Source: Thalassia testudinum
Taxonomy: Eukaryota; Streptophyta; Magnoliopsida; Alismatales; Hydrocharitaceae
NCBI GenBank assembly: GCA_037157565.1
Contig: JAZHRO010000012.1
Span: 7,032,501 to 7,096,500 of the forward strand
DNA length: 64,000 bases
Direction of reading: 5' to 3'
Below the pieces are notes generated by a model. It ran no database searches and had not been told where the DNA came from. It saw only the letters and a list, made by a program, of their open reading frames with translations. Of the stretch, positions 16,867 through 28,949 are shown piece after piece. Numbering within the stretch: the stretch's first letter is position 1; every line of letters starts with the position of its first letter. The position numbers and the translations under genes are program-made.

Positions 16867-18290
16867 ATCACACCACACACATAAGGCCACTACAATAAGA
16901 ATCAAGAAGAAGATACCGAACTGGAAAGGCCACTACAATAATCATAGCCATCAATAGTACAATTACATATATGAAAGAAATTGAAGCAATAGTACTAAAG
17001 AAAATTAAAATGAAAAGTATGGGAACTAAGAAAATGTAACGACGATGACCCAACTATGGTGCTACACTCGAACCTATTCACTTCAAAAGGAGAAGCTCCA
17101 AAACATTGAAAAGGGAGAAACAAGAATAGAATTCTTATAAGTGTTTAATTATGATCTTACGGCTGAACCAAAAATAGCATAAGTGTTTATGAGCATTCAA
17201 CCTTTAATGGTTAGACTTTATTGGCCACATAAGCTTGATTCACTTAGACTTAAGCTTAATACACTTGAGCTTTGACAAGATAAAACCAAAATCTTCCTAA
17301 CTTAGGACACATTCTTGTACCTGAGTCAACTAATATAGGATTTGCCTATTTGCCTCTGTTTAAGAGTTAAGTAACTTTGGTTTTCACTACACTGATTTAG
17401 GAAAGATCAGGCGAACTTAAGTCTCAACCCTAGTGCTCATTAGGGGAGGTGGAGTCCTTACATGTGCGTGCTGTTAGACTCTTAATCTCAGTCTTTAGTC
17501 TTGTGTCTAGGAGAAACTTTTTCCACCAAGTACTCACCTACCAAATAAGTGTGCTTCACCAAATAAAGTTGAAAGAGACATATTGACATTTACTTTTAGA
17601 AAAAGAAAAATTAAGAAAAAAATCAAAAAAATGAGAAAAGGCAGAAAAAAACTAAAAAAGTCAAAAAAGAAAAGAAAAAGGCATTCTTTGGAATATGTCG
17701 GTATGTTCTCCAATTCTAGTTGTATATACTTATAAATTCCACCAAATACGGTTGTTTTAGGGTACGTTACATTTACCATATGTTTCTACCAAATATTCTT
17801 TGAGCCACAAATATAATAAGAGTTAGATTTGAGTCTTCACCATTTTTTAGAGTCAATCCGAAAACAAGAAATGAAGCTGAGAACAACCTAGACTTAAAAA
17901 GAAATGAAACATTGGACTTAAGTCTTAAAGTTCGTCTGGTTAGTCCTAATATGCATTGAGCACAACCAGAACTTCTTAGTTCTTAATCTTGGTAAAACTT
18001 TTTGAGTCCAGAAAGACATGCTTAAGGTTTAAATATCAAGAGTCTTTGTTAATCGAGAGTTGGTCTATGTCATATAAGTCTTGAATACTAGTAGTCTTCT
18101 AGGTAATTAGTTCTCACAATTTTCACTACATAAACACATTGGTTTGATTTCAGAAAATTCTTAGCTTAAGATCATCTCTAAACACTTTACATTTGAAATG
18201 AGTTAAAAGAAAATCTCTTTACATTTACCTTATTGATGTTGAATGCTTTACACTTAAATGAGTTGTTTGCCAAGGGACTAATAAAACCTA
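16867..18290 (+). mobile_element. 3' untranslated remnant of a second Athila-like element
   Basis: There is no coding frame. The tail CAAGGGACTAATAAAACCT before the polypurine tract matches the context of the tracts at 2009 and, in reverse complement, at 50165. The A-rich stretch near 17590-17690 encodes only a low-complexity Phe/Leu frame on the minus strand. Confidence 0.45.
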
Positions 18291-18302
18291 AGCATGGGGG
18301 TA
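18291..18302 (+). other. Polypurine tract AGCATGGGGGTA
   Basis: It is followed by TGATGAGGTG, the presumed LTR start. It shares GCATGGGNGTATGAT with the complete Athila copy. Confidence 0.6.
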
Positions 18303-21300
18303 TGATGAGGTGTGGCTCATCATAGTTAAAATGTCCAAGTTAAGCTAAACACTAGGTTAAACACTATCAAATTAACATAATAAAAGGGTTAAGTGTAAGA
18401 ATTAAGGAAAATGACCTAAAACATCAATTTTGTGCTAAAAATGCATAATTAGGTCATATTTGAGAGATTTTGTAGTTAAATGTGAATGGATGATTCGAAT
18501 GTCAATTGAACACAAAAATGAGTTTAAAAGTACAAATCAAAGGTTGTTTATGTTTTAATATGTTCAATTATTATATCATAAAAATTTCATTGTATTCAGA
18601 CATCATTTGGACCTTGGATTTAGTGTTTTTCATTTAGGTCCTTAGTACATATTTGCACCTTAACATAATATGCATTCAAAACTCTTCAGGGACTTACATG
18701 TAAGCACACAGGGACTTCTTGGTCATGATTCCTACCACTAATGGGCTCAACATATAATTGTTCTACTGTTTCAGTTGAGGGCTTCAAGCACAATTTACCC
18801 ATTAGACTTGCAGGTGACTTCTCGTCTTCCTTGATGAACTCGATGAACTCAGCACACCTGAGCCATCCATTCCCTTCTCCCTCGATCTAACTGCCATTCC
18901 TTATCCTACCCCCTACTGCTGGTGCTCAATTCTTCGCGCCTAATCATAGATCACATCCAAGGGCTACTATTTCATCTAAAACCCTCACGTACCCTCTAGA
19001 CTCCATCTCAACCCTTGGTGCTCAACAACCTCTCACTTGCAATTGCCAGTCACCCTCAACTCAAGAGCCTATTTAAGGACCACCTTAGGTGTCCTTTGAT
19101 CCTTTACCAGCTCCCTACCCCCTGAGCCGGTCCCTTCATCTATTCCTCCAACTCCTTTTCCCCTTCTTCGACCATTGGTGACAACATTGGTTTCCTCTTC
19201 CCCTTCTTCGCCATCGGTCGATGGCTGGTGGATCCTAGGGAACCACCTTCTTTCGCTAGAGGTCTCTTCCATTTCATCGCCACCTATCAACGGCAGATGG
19301 TTCTTGGACATCCCCTTTGTTTAGATAGAAATTTATCACTTTCCTATAACTTTCTAGTTTAGATTTAATTGCTTTTGTAGTTAGTAAGGTAGTTTAGATT
19401 AGAATCCAACGTCTGATTGCTTTAGATTAGTGTCGTTTTAGTGCACTACAAATCCACCCTCTCTGATCAATTCCGATCAGGGAGGAAGATCCACTCCATT
19501 TTGATCCATAACTTCCTCTACACTTCGCAATCACATTCACTCGATTTCTCAACATTTTTTATCGCATTTCACTTCCTCCACCATCGCCACTTTGAGATCT
19601 AAAGCTTCTTAGCTCTAAGAACTCATGGTGTGCCAATTCACCTAGAGGGCTTCTCATTCATCTCATTGGATCACAAAACCCCTCCCTGGTATTGGATCGA
19701 TTTGGTCTTTTAAAGTTGATTTGATTTTCTACATTGATCGTGAAATCTTTAGAGCAATTTGGTGTTAATCAGTTCTAATTGACCAAATTTAGTTTACGTT
19801 TATTTTATTGGATTGAATTCCAAGGGTATGAGCTGATTTAATTGGATTTCTATTGTGATTTGAGCTCATGCCCAATCTTTTCACCTGAAACTATTTTGTA
19901 TTTATCGTTGGGTAGCTGAGGCCTATGAAAAATTAGTTGCACTAATTTGAGGCCAAAGCAATGACCTAAATGATTCTTAAGCATTGCTTGAGATACCTGA
20001 ACACTAACTAATAGTGTGTAGGTGTCCTAGATGACCAAGTCATCTTGGCAAGCTCATAGCAAATGCCCACCTAGGTGACATCTTAGTTCAATGCTAAACG
20101 GTTTTAATCAGCTAACAGGAGTATGAATGAGATTTGAGATGATTTAATGAAGGTCTAATTCTCTGATTCCAGATGGTTTGAATGCTTAATTTGACCTCTC
20201 ACCTTCTCACCTTCACGCTATCTATAGTGTAAGGTGGGGATCAAATTAGGGTTCTTATGGTACTTTGACCTTGGGATTGATTTTTGTTGAGTTCTATATT
20301 CCCTAGAGATGAAATGCGATGACTAAAATTCAGGTTTAAATGGTTCAAGCGTGATCTGGGATTTTCAGGTCATAATCTTCAGTTCTTATGTCTATATGGG
20401 AGTTCTGAGGGTTATATTCAGTTCATGGTGCTTTAAAGAGTTTTCCAAATGATTTCTTGTACCTACACAATCTATCAAATGATTTCAAATAATTTTTAAT
20501 CTGTGAATTGATTCTGAGAAGTTTTCAGCAACATCAGTTGCTCTATCTGAATGAAGGTTTTAATAGCGATGTCTGAATGAAGGTTTTAAGTGTTCTTGGG
20601 ATAATCTGAGATTTTCACTAATTTCTCGGGATTAGATTTAATATAGTATTACTTCTCTGATGATTGAAGGAAGGTGTTACATAGGTAGATCTGTCAGAAA
20701 TGATCTGCACTAGCAGTTGACAGCATCAGCTGTTTAACTTGAACTGATGAGGGTTGAACCATGATGCCGAATGGATTTAGAAACAATTCCAGTCTCAATG
20801 AGTATCTCAGAGGACTTAAGAGTAGGAATAAGCATTCAGTTAAGTATTTTGACGATTTTCAATGTGAAACAATTTGTAAAAATGCCATCTTATTAAGTGT
20901 CCAAAGTTTAAATTCACACTGATTTCACTGTTTATATCATGATTGAGACTAATTTTGATTGGATTTGATGTTTGGAGGTTTATCATGTTCTATCTTATAA
21001 TTCCAACATGTTTGTGTAATTTTTAGGGCTTGAAATCATTTTCCTATCTTATTTTAGTCATTTTCCGGCCTTTCCTTGTAAATATTATGAAAAAAACATC
21101 AAAATATTATAAATAAATAAAATAAAAGTGCCTTGAATTAGATTAGATTAGATTGTGGTTGAGATGTATGTGTGGTTAGATTTAAGTTCCAAAGTGTTTA
21201 GTTAGGAGAAGAAGTTCTACTGGTTTAGAAATAAAAATTCAAAAGTAAAAAAAAAAAAAGACCAAAAAGAGTTCCGTCCCTTCTTCGTAGTTTTCACTTC

Positions 21301-21339
21301 TTTCTCAATTCTTATAAAACCTAAAAACTAAACAAAAAG
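18303..21339 (+). mobile_element. LTR of the second Athila-like element, right end unresolved
   Basis: It starts TGATGAGGTG directly after the polypurine tract. A TATA-like TATTTAAG at 19070-19077 puts the promoter about 770 bases into the LTR, comparable to the ~870 bases in the complete copy. Where the LTR ends is unclear; the AT-rich DNA from 21340 may belong to it or to a later insertion. No protein-coding signature is visible. Confidence 0.4.
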
Positions 21340-22380
21340 CATAAAAACATCCTTTGTATATAGTGTATATATGTATATATTGTATAGTAAATTATATGTA
21401 CGTATGTATATAAAATACTTATATAGATATATTATCTATATGTAAATAAACTATAATGTATATAGATAATGAAAGCATAACTTATTTTATTTATTAACTT
21501 ATAATATCTAATGTTATTTATATATGTAAACTAGTATATATTATATATAACCTATACTTGTACACTAGTATATTTATGTATAAAACTTAATATACTATTT
21601 ATAATATTTATTATGTAAAATGGCATATTTATATTATATATATTTAAGTATGTATTATACATATATATTACTTTAAGTTAATAAAGTATATTAATAAATT
21701 AAGCTATTTTAAGTTAGTAATTTAATTAACTAACATACTAATTTATACTATAATCTAATAATTTATATTTTAACTTATTTTAAATATATTTATTATCTTA
21801 TTTATAATGTATAATACTATGGACATTATATAGTTTATATGTAATCTATATAATTTGTGTAAATAAAATATGTAAATCAATTAAATTAAAATTATTTAAA
21901 AATCTTAATTAATCATATAATTATGTAAATTAACTAAATAAAGTTTCAATTGAGTAATTAATTCCTTAATTTATACTGTATACAAGAATTAATAGCTAAT
22001 TTCAATGTGTAATTATACTTAACTTTAACTAATTTTAAAATATAGTTATATATTTAATTAACTGAAAATAATCACATCAATTGATAGTCCTATGTATTGG
22101 CTACATGATCATATAATTTAATTGTAAATTAGATCCCTAATTAGTAGTTGATTAATGCCTTAAACATCACAATAAATCACGCAGTGGCGCATGATATTTG
22201 CCGTGACATTTAGTTCCACATTGTGGGTAGCGAAGTGGTTGTTGCAATATAAAATGCTTTCCATCGGATAGTTCACCCAAGAAAGGGGTTGGGCTCCCTG
22301 GCGTGCTCACTTGTGTTGGCGAGTCTGTACATGCTCTACGTGTGCTTGTACACTGTATAACCTATAGATTAGAGCTCATT
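21340..22380. other. Very AT-rich stretch and spacer
   Basis: Up to about 22130 the sequence is almost wholly A and T, with many TATATA and TAATTAA strings and no coding content. From 22140 the composition returns to normal and runs into the tandem repeat. Confidence 0.7.
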
Positions 22381-22823
22381 AGGTTAAGGCCCAATTGGGG
22401 TAGCCCACTAGGGGAACGGCCTTGCAGGGTGGCCTTCGAGCGTCAGGAGGTGATTCTCGTTGGGTGAGTCTAGTAGTAGTTGCTCTGACTCTTGGTCACT
22501 GAGAGTATGTGAAAAGACCAATCTTTTTGGGTTAAGTGTTAAGTATTAAGTTAAAAATAAAAAAAACTAAGTGTGCTCGGAGTTGTGTTATGTATATGTG
22601 TGAGTACTAAGTGTTGAGACAGTGTGTTTGTGTTATGTTAGTGTTGTGTTAGTGTTGAGTGTATGATGTATATATTTTTATATTCAATGTTTATATGTAT
22701 AATATACATATAAGTGTTATATGTAGATATATATATATATCTATTATATGTTAAGTTAGTATATATATTGTATATAATGTATATCATATTTATGTTTGCA
22801 TCATAAATTAATTATTGAACTTA

Positions 22824-22877
<54 letters not shown>

Positions 22878-23786
22878 GTTAAGGCTTAATTGGGGTAGCC
22901 CACTAGGGGAATGGCCCTGCAGGGTGGCCTTCGAGCGTCAGGAGGTGATTCTCGTTGGGTGAGTCTAGTTGTAGTTGCTCTGACTCTTGGTCACTGAGAG
23001 TATGTGAAAAGACCACCAATCTTTTTGGGTTAAGTGTTAAGTATTAGGTTAAAAATAAAAAAAACTAAGTGTGCTCGAAGTTGTGTTATGTATATGTGTG
23101 AGTACTAAGTGTTGAGACAGTGTGTTTGTGTTATGTTAGTGTTGTGTTAGTGTTGAGTGTATGATGTATATATTTTTATACTCAATGTTTATATGTATAA
23201 TATACATATAAGTGTTATATGTAGATATATATATATCTATTATATGTTAAGTTAGTATATATATTGTATATAATGTATATCATATTTATTTTTGCATCAT
23301 AAATTAATTATTGAACTTAGTGTGTGTGTGTATATATATATATATAGGTTAAGGTCCAATTGGGGTAGCCCACTAGGGGAATGGCCCTACAGGGTGGCCT
23401 TTGAGCGTCAGGAGGTGATTCTCGTTGGGGGAGTCTAGTAGTAGTTGCTCTGACACTTGGTCACCGAGAGTGTGAAAAGACCACCAATCTTTTTGGGTTA
23501 AGTGTTAAGTATTAAGTTAAAATAAAAAAAACTAAGTGTGCTCGGAGTTGTGTTATGTATATGTGTGAGTACTAAGTGTTGAGACAGTGTGTTTGTGTTA
23601 TGTTAGTGTTGTGTTAGTGTTGAGTGTATGATGTATATATTTTTATACTCAATGTTTATATGTATAATATACATATAAGTGTTATATGTAGATATATATA
23701 TATCTATTATATGTTAAATTAGTATATATATTGTATATAATGTATATCATATTTATGTTTGCATCATAAATTAATTATTGAACTTA

Positions 23787-23837
<51 letters not shown>
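22381..23837. repeat. Three-copy tandem repeat, ~470-495 bp unit with internal microsatellites
   Basis: Units start with AGGTTAAGG at 22381, 22876 and 23346. Each contains the same GC-rich block (AGCCCACTAGGGGAA, GGTGATTCTCGTTGG), then a TG/TA-rich part, and closes with a (TG)n(TA)n microsatellite. Units are near-identical and differ mainly in microsatellite length and a few substitutions. The junctions lie in the TA tracts. This points to recent local expansion by slippage or unequal exchange. No open frame of note is present. Confidence 0.93.
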
Positions 23838-23840
<3 letters not shown>

Positions 23841-24430
23841 TTATATTGTATGAGTGTATAAATATGTTTGTGCCTAGTTTGTACGTAGGTTTTAGGGCAT
23901 TATATAATATTGTATATAATTATACATTTAGAGATTTAGTACCATTCATTTTAACCTTTTTGTTTATATTGTTTGAGGCGAAGTTTGTATATAAACATTC
24001 ATTCGTTTTAACTCAATCTTGTATATAATTAGTTGTAGACATTTAGATACTTGTGTACATTATTAACCTAGCTTAACTTAGCATTATTTTTTATGCCTTT
24101 ATTTTGTGTACATTCTTGAGGCATTAAAGTACTATAATTCATTCTTTTATAAATAAATGACTTAGATTAGATCATTCTTTGATTATATTGATTCTAACTC
24201 ATTCTTTTGTAAATAAAATTAATATTTTTGGAATAAAAGATGATTTTGGATAATAGAAAGATGTATATCAATAATTATCTTTCAGTAAACAACCTGGAAT
24301 AAAATCAATAAAAATTATATATAAATAAAATAATATCCGTCTAAATTGTGACACTATACTACTATAACGATTAATAAATCTTAATTAACCTACAGTCCAG
24401 ATCAAACAACAAACTATTCTAACCTAAAGT
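23838..24430. other. AT-rich DNA, no gene seen
   Basis: Low-complexity AT-rich sequence follows the tandem array. The small open frame across the TA tract encodes only Tyr-Ile repeats and is an artefact of the microsatellite. Confidence 0.6.
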
Positions 24431-25396
24431 CATTGGGGGGTCAATGTGACTTCGAATTGAGTGCCTGAAGTCCCTTAGTATTGCCCAAGAATCCTGCGTA
24501 CGTTCAAGCTTTCGACATGGGGCAAACACAAGAGAAATATGACCAAAAACACATTGGTTGATTAATCTAAATTTTTCCAATTGTAACAGTAGTCAAAAGA
24601 CAAATTAAAGGGTACAAATTTAGGTCTTTGAGCAAAGATTTCAATGATACCTTATTTGTTGAAATTCAAATTTAAGAAGTCTTTAAATTGGTCAAAAAAC
24701 AAGAGGGTGGTTGTGTGGACCAGTCTCGGATTGCTAGCACATGTGAATCGGTGCCTAAGCACCCTTCATGCACACCCTATATGCACTAGTGTGCATTAAC
24801 ACATGCACTCATGCCACTCATCTGTCACATGCACCTGCTTGCCCTCTACGCCAAACATCTCACCTCCACGAGTGCTGACTAATCTTCCTTTGGACCAACT
24901 CACGCCTGATTACTTCGCGCAATATTCACCTTGCACGCACGCCCACCAACCGACACTAGCGCAAACCAATTGACCAGGCCACCTTTCTCCTCTCTCAGTA
25001 TGAGCCATTAGAGAGGGGTTTTGAGGGATTAGGGACCCTAACACCTTTTTATAGGCTTAGGCAAGCCTAATTAGGTTTAGGAGTCAAAAGGCCAAAATAC
25101 CCCTTCCCCCTTGGTCCATTAACCCTATAACCCTGCGAAGCGTATTTTTCACATAACTTTTGCTATAGGTCTCTAATATTTGCAAAATTGGTCATTTTAG
25201 AAAGATCTCAAAGAAAATCTAATGATACCAAATATGATACCATCTATGCAGATTTTTCTTGAGGTTTGACCAAAGTTGATCAGAAGTCGTGTTTCTTCAT
25301 TTTCAGGCTACACTAACCTAATTTACTCCTGACAAGTGTCGTCGAGTTTGTTTAGACATGCTTAGTCCAAATTTGGGCTTGGGTTTGGATTTTAGG
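24431..25396 (-). mobile_element. Probable LTR in minus orientation
   Basis: Read on the minus strand it begins TGACCTAAAATCC near 25399. A TATA box (TATAAAAA, plus-strand 25046-25053) lies about 350 bases in, followed by a leader-like stretch. Its right edge is the point where the LINE resumes. The left border is a guess. Confidence 0.35.
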
Positions 25397-25401
25397 TCAT
25401 A

Positions 25402-26659
25402 ACGTAGGCCCATTAGCCTTTGCAATGCGATTATAAGATCATTTTCTTTTTCATTATCAATCATCTCAAACCTTATCTTTGCTCTTTGATTTCCCCTAAG
25501 CAAGTGGGTTTTATGCATGTTTGCTCCATGTTTAATCATATTGGAACAATCTTTGAACCTGCTCAAAAAATTGACAAGGACTTTCGTGCATTTAACTTAT
25601 CCTTAAAATTGATTTACAAAAGGCAACGATATGGTTGACTGGTCCTTTCTTACTAAAGTGTTGGTCCACTTTCTCAGATAATAGTATTAATGTTTTCAAA
25701 GTGTGCAGCCACCGTAGCATTTTTGTTGTTCTGGTTGATGGTGTCTCTTTGGAGTTCTCGATTTCCCAGGGTCTCCGTCAAGGTGACCTTGTTTCTCCTT
25801 ATCTTTTTGTCCATAAAATGGAGCCTCTTATTTGTGGCACCAAGGAGCTTCAACATTTCAACCATATTAAAAATTACGAGGTTAAGAGAGGGGTTATGGC
25901 TCCATCTACCCTTTTATATGATATTTTCCTCTTTACAAGTGGGTACTCTCATTCTCTTGTTAAACTTTTCACTTTCATACCGACTTTAAGCATGTGTCTG
26001 GTCAAAGGATCAATCATAGCTAAGAGTTTTTTCTATAGTGGTCCTTCCTTTTCTCACGTCCACATAGGTAAGAGTTTCAATCATGGCACTTTTCCTTTTA
26101 TGCATTTGAGATGTCCTATTTTCTTGGGGTAGCTAAATGAATATACTTTGAGTCATTACTTGAAAACATCCATAGGAAGGTTACAAGTTGGAAGGGTGCC
26201 ACTCTCTTTTAGGGGTCCATCTTCTTTTCATTGAACATGTCTTGGCTTCCATTCCCATCTACACTCTTTGTTTATGATATTCCTCTTTGTACCCTGGGAA
26301 CTTTGGACTCCATCTTTGCTTTTTTTTTTTTTAGGGGGGGGCAACTTAGGGGCTTGGGATCTTGTTACTTTTTTCTTGAGGATGAGGAGAGCCTGGAACT
26401 TGATTTGGAAACTTTATTTATACCTCTTTAATTACTTGATTTTTTTCCCCCTTGAAACTCACTTTAGGGTGTCCACCCTTACTTAATGGCTCCTCCTCTG
26501 CAATGATTGTGACTATATTGCATCACTTATTAAGTAGAAGGTGAGCTACGGAAATATTGACTTTTGGCATGGTATATGGGTGGAGAATGTCGCCATTTTA
26601 TCTTTCCTTCCTAATGGCTCCACTCTCCCTCACACTCATTCAATTGATGAGGTGGTTCA
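25402..26659 (+). pseudogene. L1-type LINE ORF2, 3' half of the reverse transcriptase
   Basis: Conserved reverse transcriptase blocks follow in order: RPISLCN at about 25405, a KLTRTF/ALKID-like region near 25570, a VDW block near 25640, FSISQGLRQGDLVSP at about 25750-25800, a degraded catalytic box LLYDIFLF (normally YADD) at about 25910, a GTFPFMHL block near 26090, and an FWHGIWVEN block near 26560. Frames change repeatedly and the second catalytic aspartate is not preserved. The first block continues the SFVDL end at 15138. It ends where a copia LTR begins at 26660. Confidence 0.75.
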
Positions 26660-26990
26660 TGAAAGCACTAAAGGGGGGGTGGATGGTGCTTTAGGCGGTA
26701 AACAAAATGTTAATTAAAAAATTCAAAGTTAAAAGCTAATCAATCAACAAATAATTCACCATACAAAAGACAAGATATATAGTGGAAACCTAAATTAGGA
26801 AAAACCACTACCTAGGTCCTTTAACTTAGGATTTTGCCCAGAGTCAATCTCGAAAAACTAAATGGTACTTGTAGGGTACCAAACCCTTAGTACAAGTCAT
26901 CTTGATAATTCCAATCAAGGGCAAACCCATCTCAAACATTATCAAAATTAACTAAGCAAACATAAATTAACTAAGCAAACTTTATCAAAA
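26660..26990 (-). mobile_element. SIRE-like copia LTR fragment (3' end)
   Basis: On the plus strand it begins TGAAAGCACTAAAGGGGGGG. This is the reverse complement of the CACCCCC...TTTCA terminus seen in the solo LTR ending at 56634. The following GGTAGTGGTTTTT and GGTTTCCA blocks (minus strand) also match that LTR. The preceding five bases, GTTCA, would be one copy of a target duplication; I did not find the other. Its right border is approximate. Confidence 0.55.
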
Positions 26991-28440
26991 TAAAAAATTG
27001 AAATCACCATTAGATTCCTTAGGTACAAATTAGATCACCTAAAAATTTGAGACTAATTGGATATCATCTTGACCTACTTTGCATATTGGCTCTCAATTTT
27101 CAAATTCCTTTCAATTTGGTCCGAAATCCTTTCTTTTGGGTCCTTCGGTGACGTCGTGATGACGTCAATGTCACCTTCCTCCTCGACCAGCAACAGCACA
27201 CTAGCTTCTTCATGCAAAGTTTCAGGGATCAAATCCTTGCCATCCCCTCAATCAAATCTCACCAAAATTGGTAAAATTAATCCATGATCCACACTCGAGA
27301 GATTGCAATCACTTCCAGCTTTCTTGTTGTCTGTGGAGGTCGTCAATCTCGATAGAAACCTTTGCAGGAGAATGGCCAAATCATCCATATCAAGATCACG
27401 TATTGGCCTCAATCACGTACGTTAACCACCTATAAAAATTTGGCGTGCGACAATGATGAGGGTCATCCAAAAATTGAGCATCAATACCCTCTCTTTCTTC
27501 TTGTTCGAGCACACACCATTGACGAACCTGGAGCTTCTTCGACATCATTCTTTGCTGCTGCTTGCCACCAACCAAGCAGTAGGTCGCCTTCCCCACACCT
27601 CGCCCAAGCTTCATGCGAAGCTTTGGCTCTTGAATCTCCTTCACTCCAATTTCCCTTGCTGGAGTTTTCACCTTCTGCAAGTCTGACGTTGGTTGGTCGG
27701 TCGGACGTGCTCCAACCTCCACCACGTCTCTCAGGTATCCTCTCTCCCTCTCTTCCTATAGATCATCCTAGGTTCCTTAGTTGTAAGTTTCAACCTCCAC
27801 AACCCTGCCTGCCTTGTCATCTTCTTCATGGTCGGCGGAAGACTAACATCAACTCCGACCACAACTAATCGCCTCCACAAACACTCCTCGCTCACCGTCG
27901 ACCGCCCTTTAGCTTCGCCACTCATAGGGGAATGAAAACCCTCAATCAATTTGAGGTTTCAACTCCCCTAGGGCCCCCTCGGACTTACCTCCACGTCGTT
28001 GTCTTCCCCAAGCTCAGTGGTCCTCCACCCTCGTCGCGCCAAATCAATGCCACCACCACCTCCGCCAAGCTCAGGCAAAGCTCGTTGACTCCTCGACTTG
28101 GAGTTTTGCCGCCTCTTGTGCCAAAACGCCAACTCCGACCACTGTCGGTCGCTACTATCTTCTTCGACCTCCATCGTTGGCCACCTACCTTCGCTGAGCT
28201 TGTAAGCTTAACGAGAAGCTTCGTGGCAACACTAGGAAACCTTGTGACTTATTTGCACGAGCTTCCCTACTCCAAAGCACCCAGCCAACCTTTGTCAAGC
28301 TTGTCTCCTGCAGCCTTCACACGAAGAAGACCAACCTCCTGCTTGTTGGCAAGGGCCTATTTGAAAGGAGAAGAAATTTGTAGGGACCAAATGGTAAGGT
28401 CCCAAGGACCAAAATGCAAGAATATCAATAACTTATGAGT
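26991..28440 (+). mobile_element. Athila-family LTR fragment with TATA box
   Basis: The stretch around 27000-27100 resembles 2530-2650 in the first LTR of this window. A TATA box (TATAAAAA) lies at 27431-27438. The downstream GC-rich, Pro/Ser-coding frames are leader or U5 sequence without recognisable protein similarity. Borders are not resolved. Confidence 0.45.
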
Positions 28441-28949
28441 TTCTAAGGATTGATCGGTATCGACTTTTGATTAACGATTAACTTATCTTGATTATCAAGT
28501 ATTTGAGGATTTTATTACATCACCCTGTATTTCAAACATTATTTGGATTATTTAGTGTTTAAATAATCCTTGATTGAATATTGAATGATTGAAATATAAT
28601 TTTCTCAATCACATTATTGAGTTTTGCGATTAATCCTTACATTTTTGAATTAGATATAGAGCTTACAGAATTAAAATTATCATATCTAGTTCCCAAGTTC
28701 TAAAGTCGTGAAAGTGGTATTTGCGCAACACTTTGCTTTTCGTGTTCGACCTCGGAATACCTTTGTTTCAAGAATTACAAATTTTTAAAAGTTGATTTGT
28801 GTAATTCGAATATACTACGATGCTATTTTTAACAAATCTCATTTTACATACGTTAGCTATGGATAAAATTTAGGCCACTATGGTGGTGGTACTTCTATAG
28901 GACATTCATTTTTAGTATTGGTTTTTGAAGAGTATTCTTTTGACTAACT
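28441..28949. other. AT-rich DNA, no gene seen
   Basis: There is no coding signature on either strand. It lies between an LTR fragment and a gag remnant. Confidence 0.5.

Larger units (their letters stand above)
15139..25396. mobile_element. Composite repeat block inserted in the LINE
   Basis: About 10.2 kb separates two adjoining blocks of one LINE reverse transcriptase. A five-base TCATA occurs at 15134-15138 and 25397-25401 and may be a target duplication, but the inner ends are not the TG...CA expected of an LTR element. The block contains a copia-like LTR, an Athila-like 3' end and LTR, very AT-rich DNA, a three-unit tandem repeat, and a minus-strand LTR-like end with a TATA box. No intact gene is visible. 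It probably grew by nested insertions. Confidence 0.5.

Noticed and set aside
22381..23837. CRISPR-like array
   Set aside because: Whole ~480-bp units are repeated directly, with no short repeat and unique spacer pattern, and the genome is a plant.
15134..25401. TCATA as a proven target duplication of a single LTR insertion
   Set aside because: Five bases can match by chance, and the inner ends are not TG and CA; I keep it only as a possibility.
27362..28438. Two 168-codon frames as genes
   Set aside because: They lie just downstream of an LTR TATA box, are Pro/Ser low-complexity, have rival frames on the other strand and no recognisable domain.
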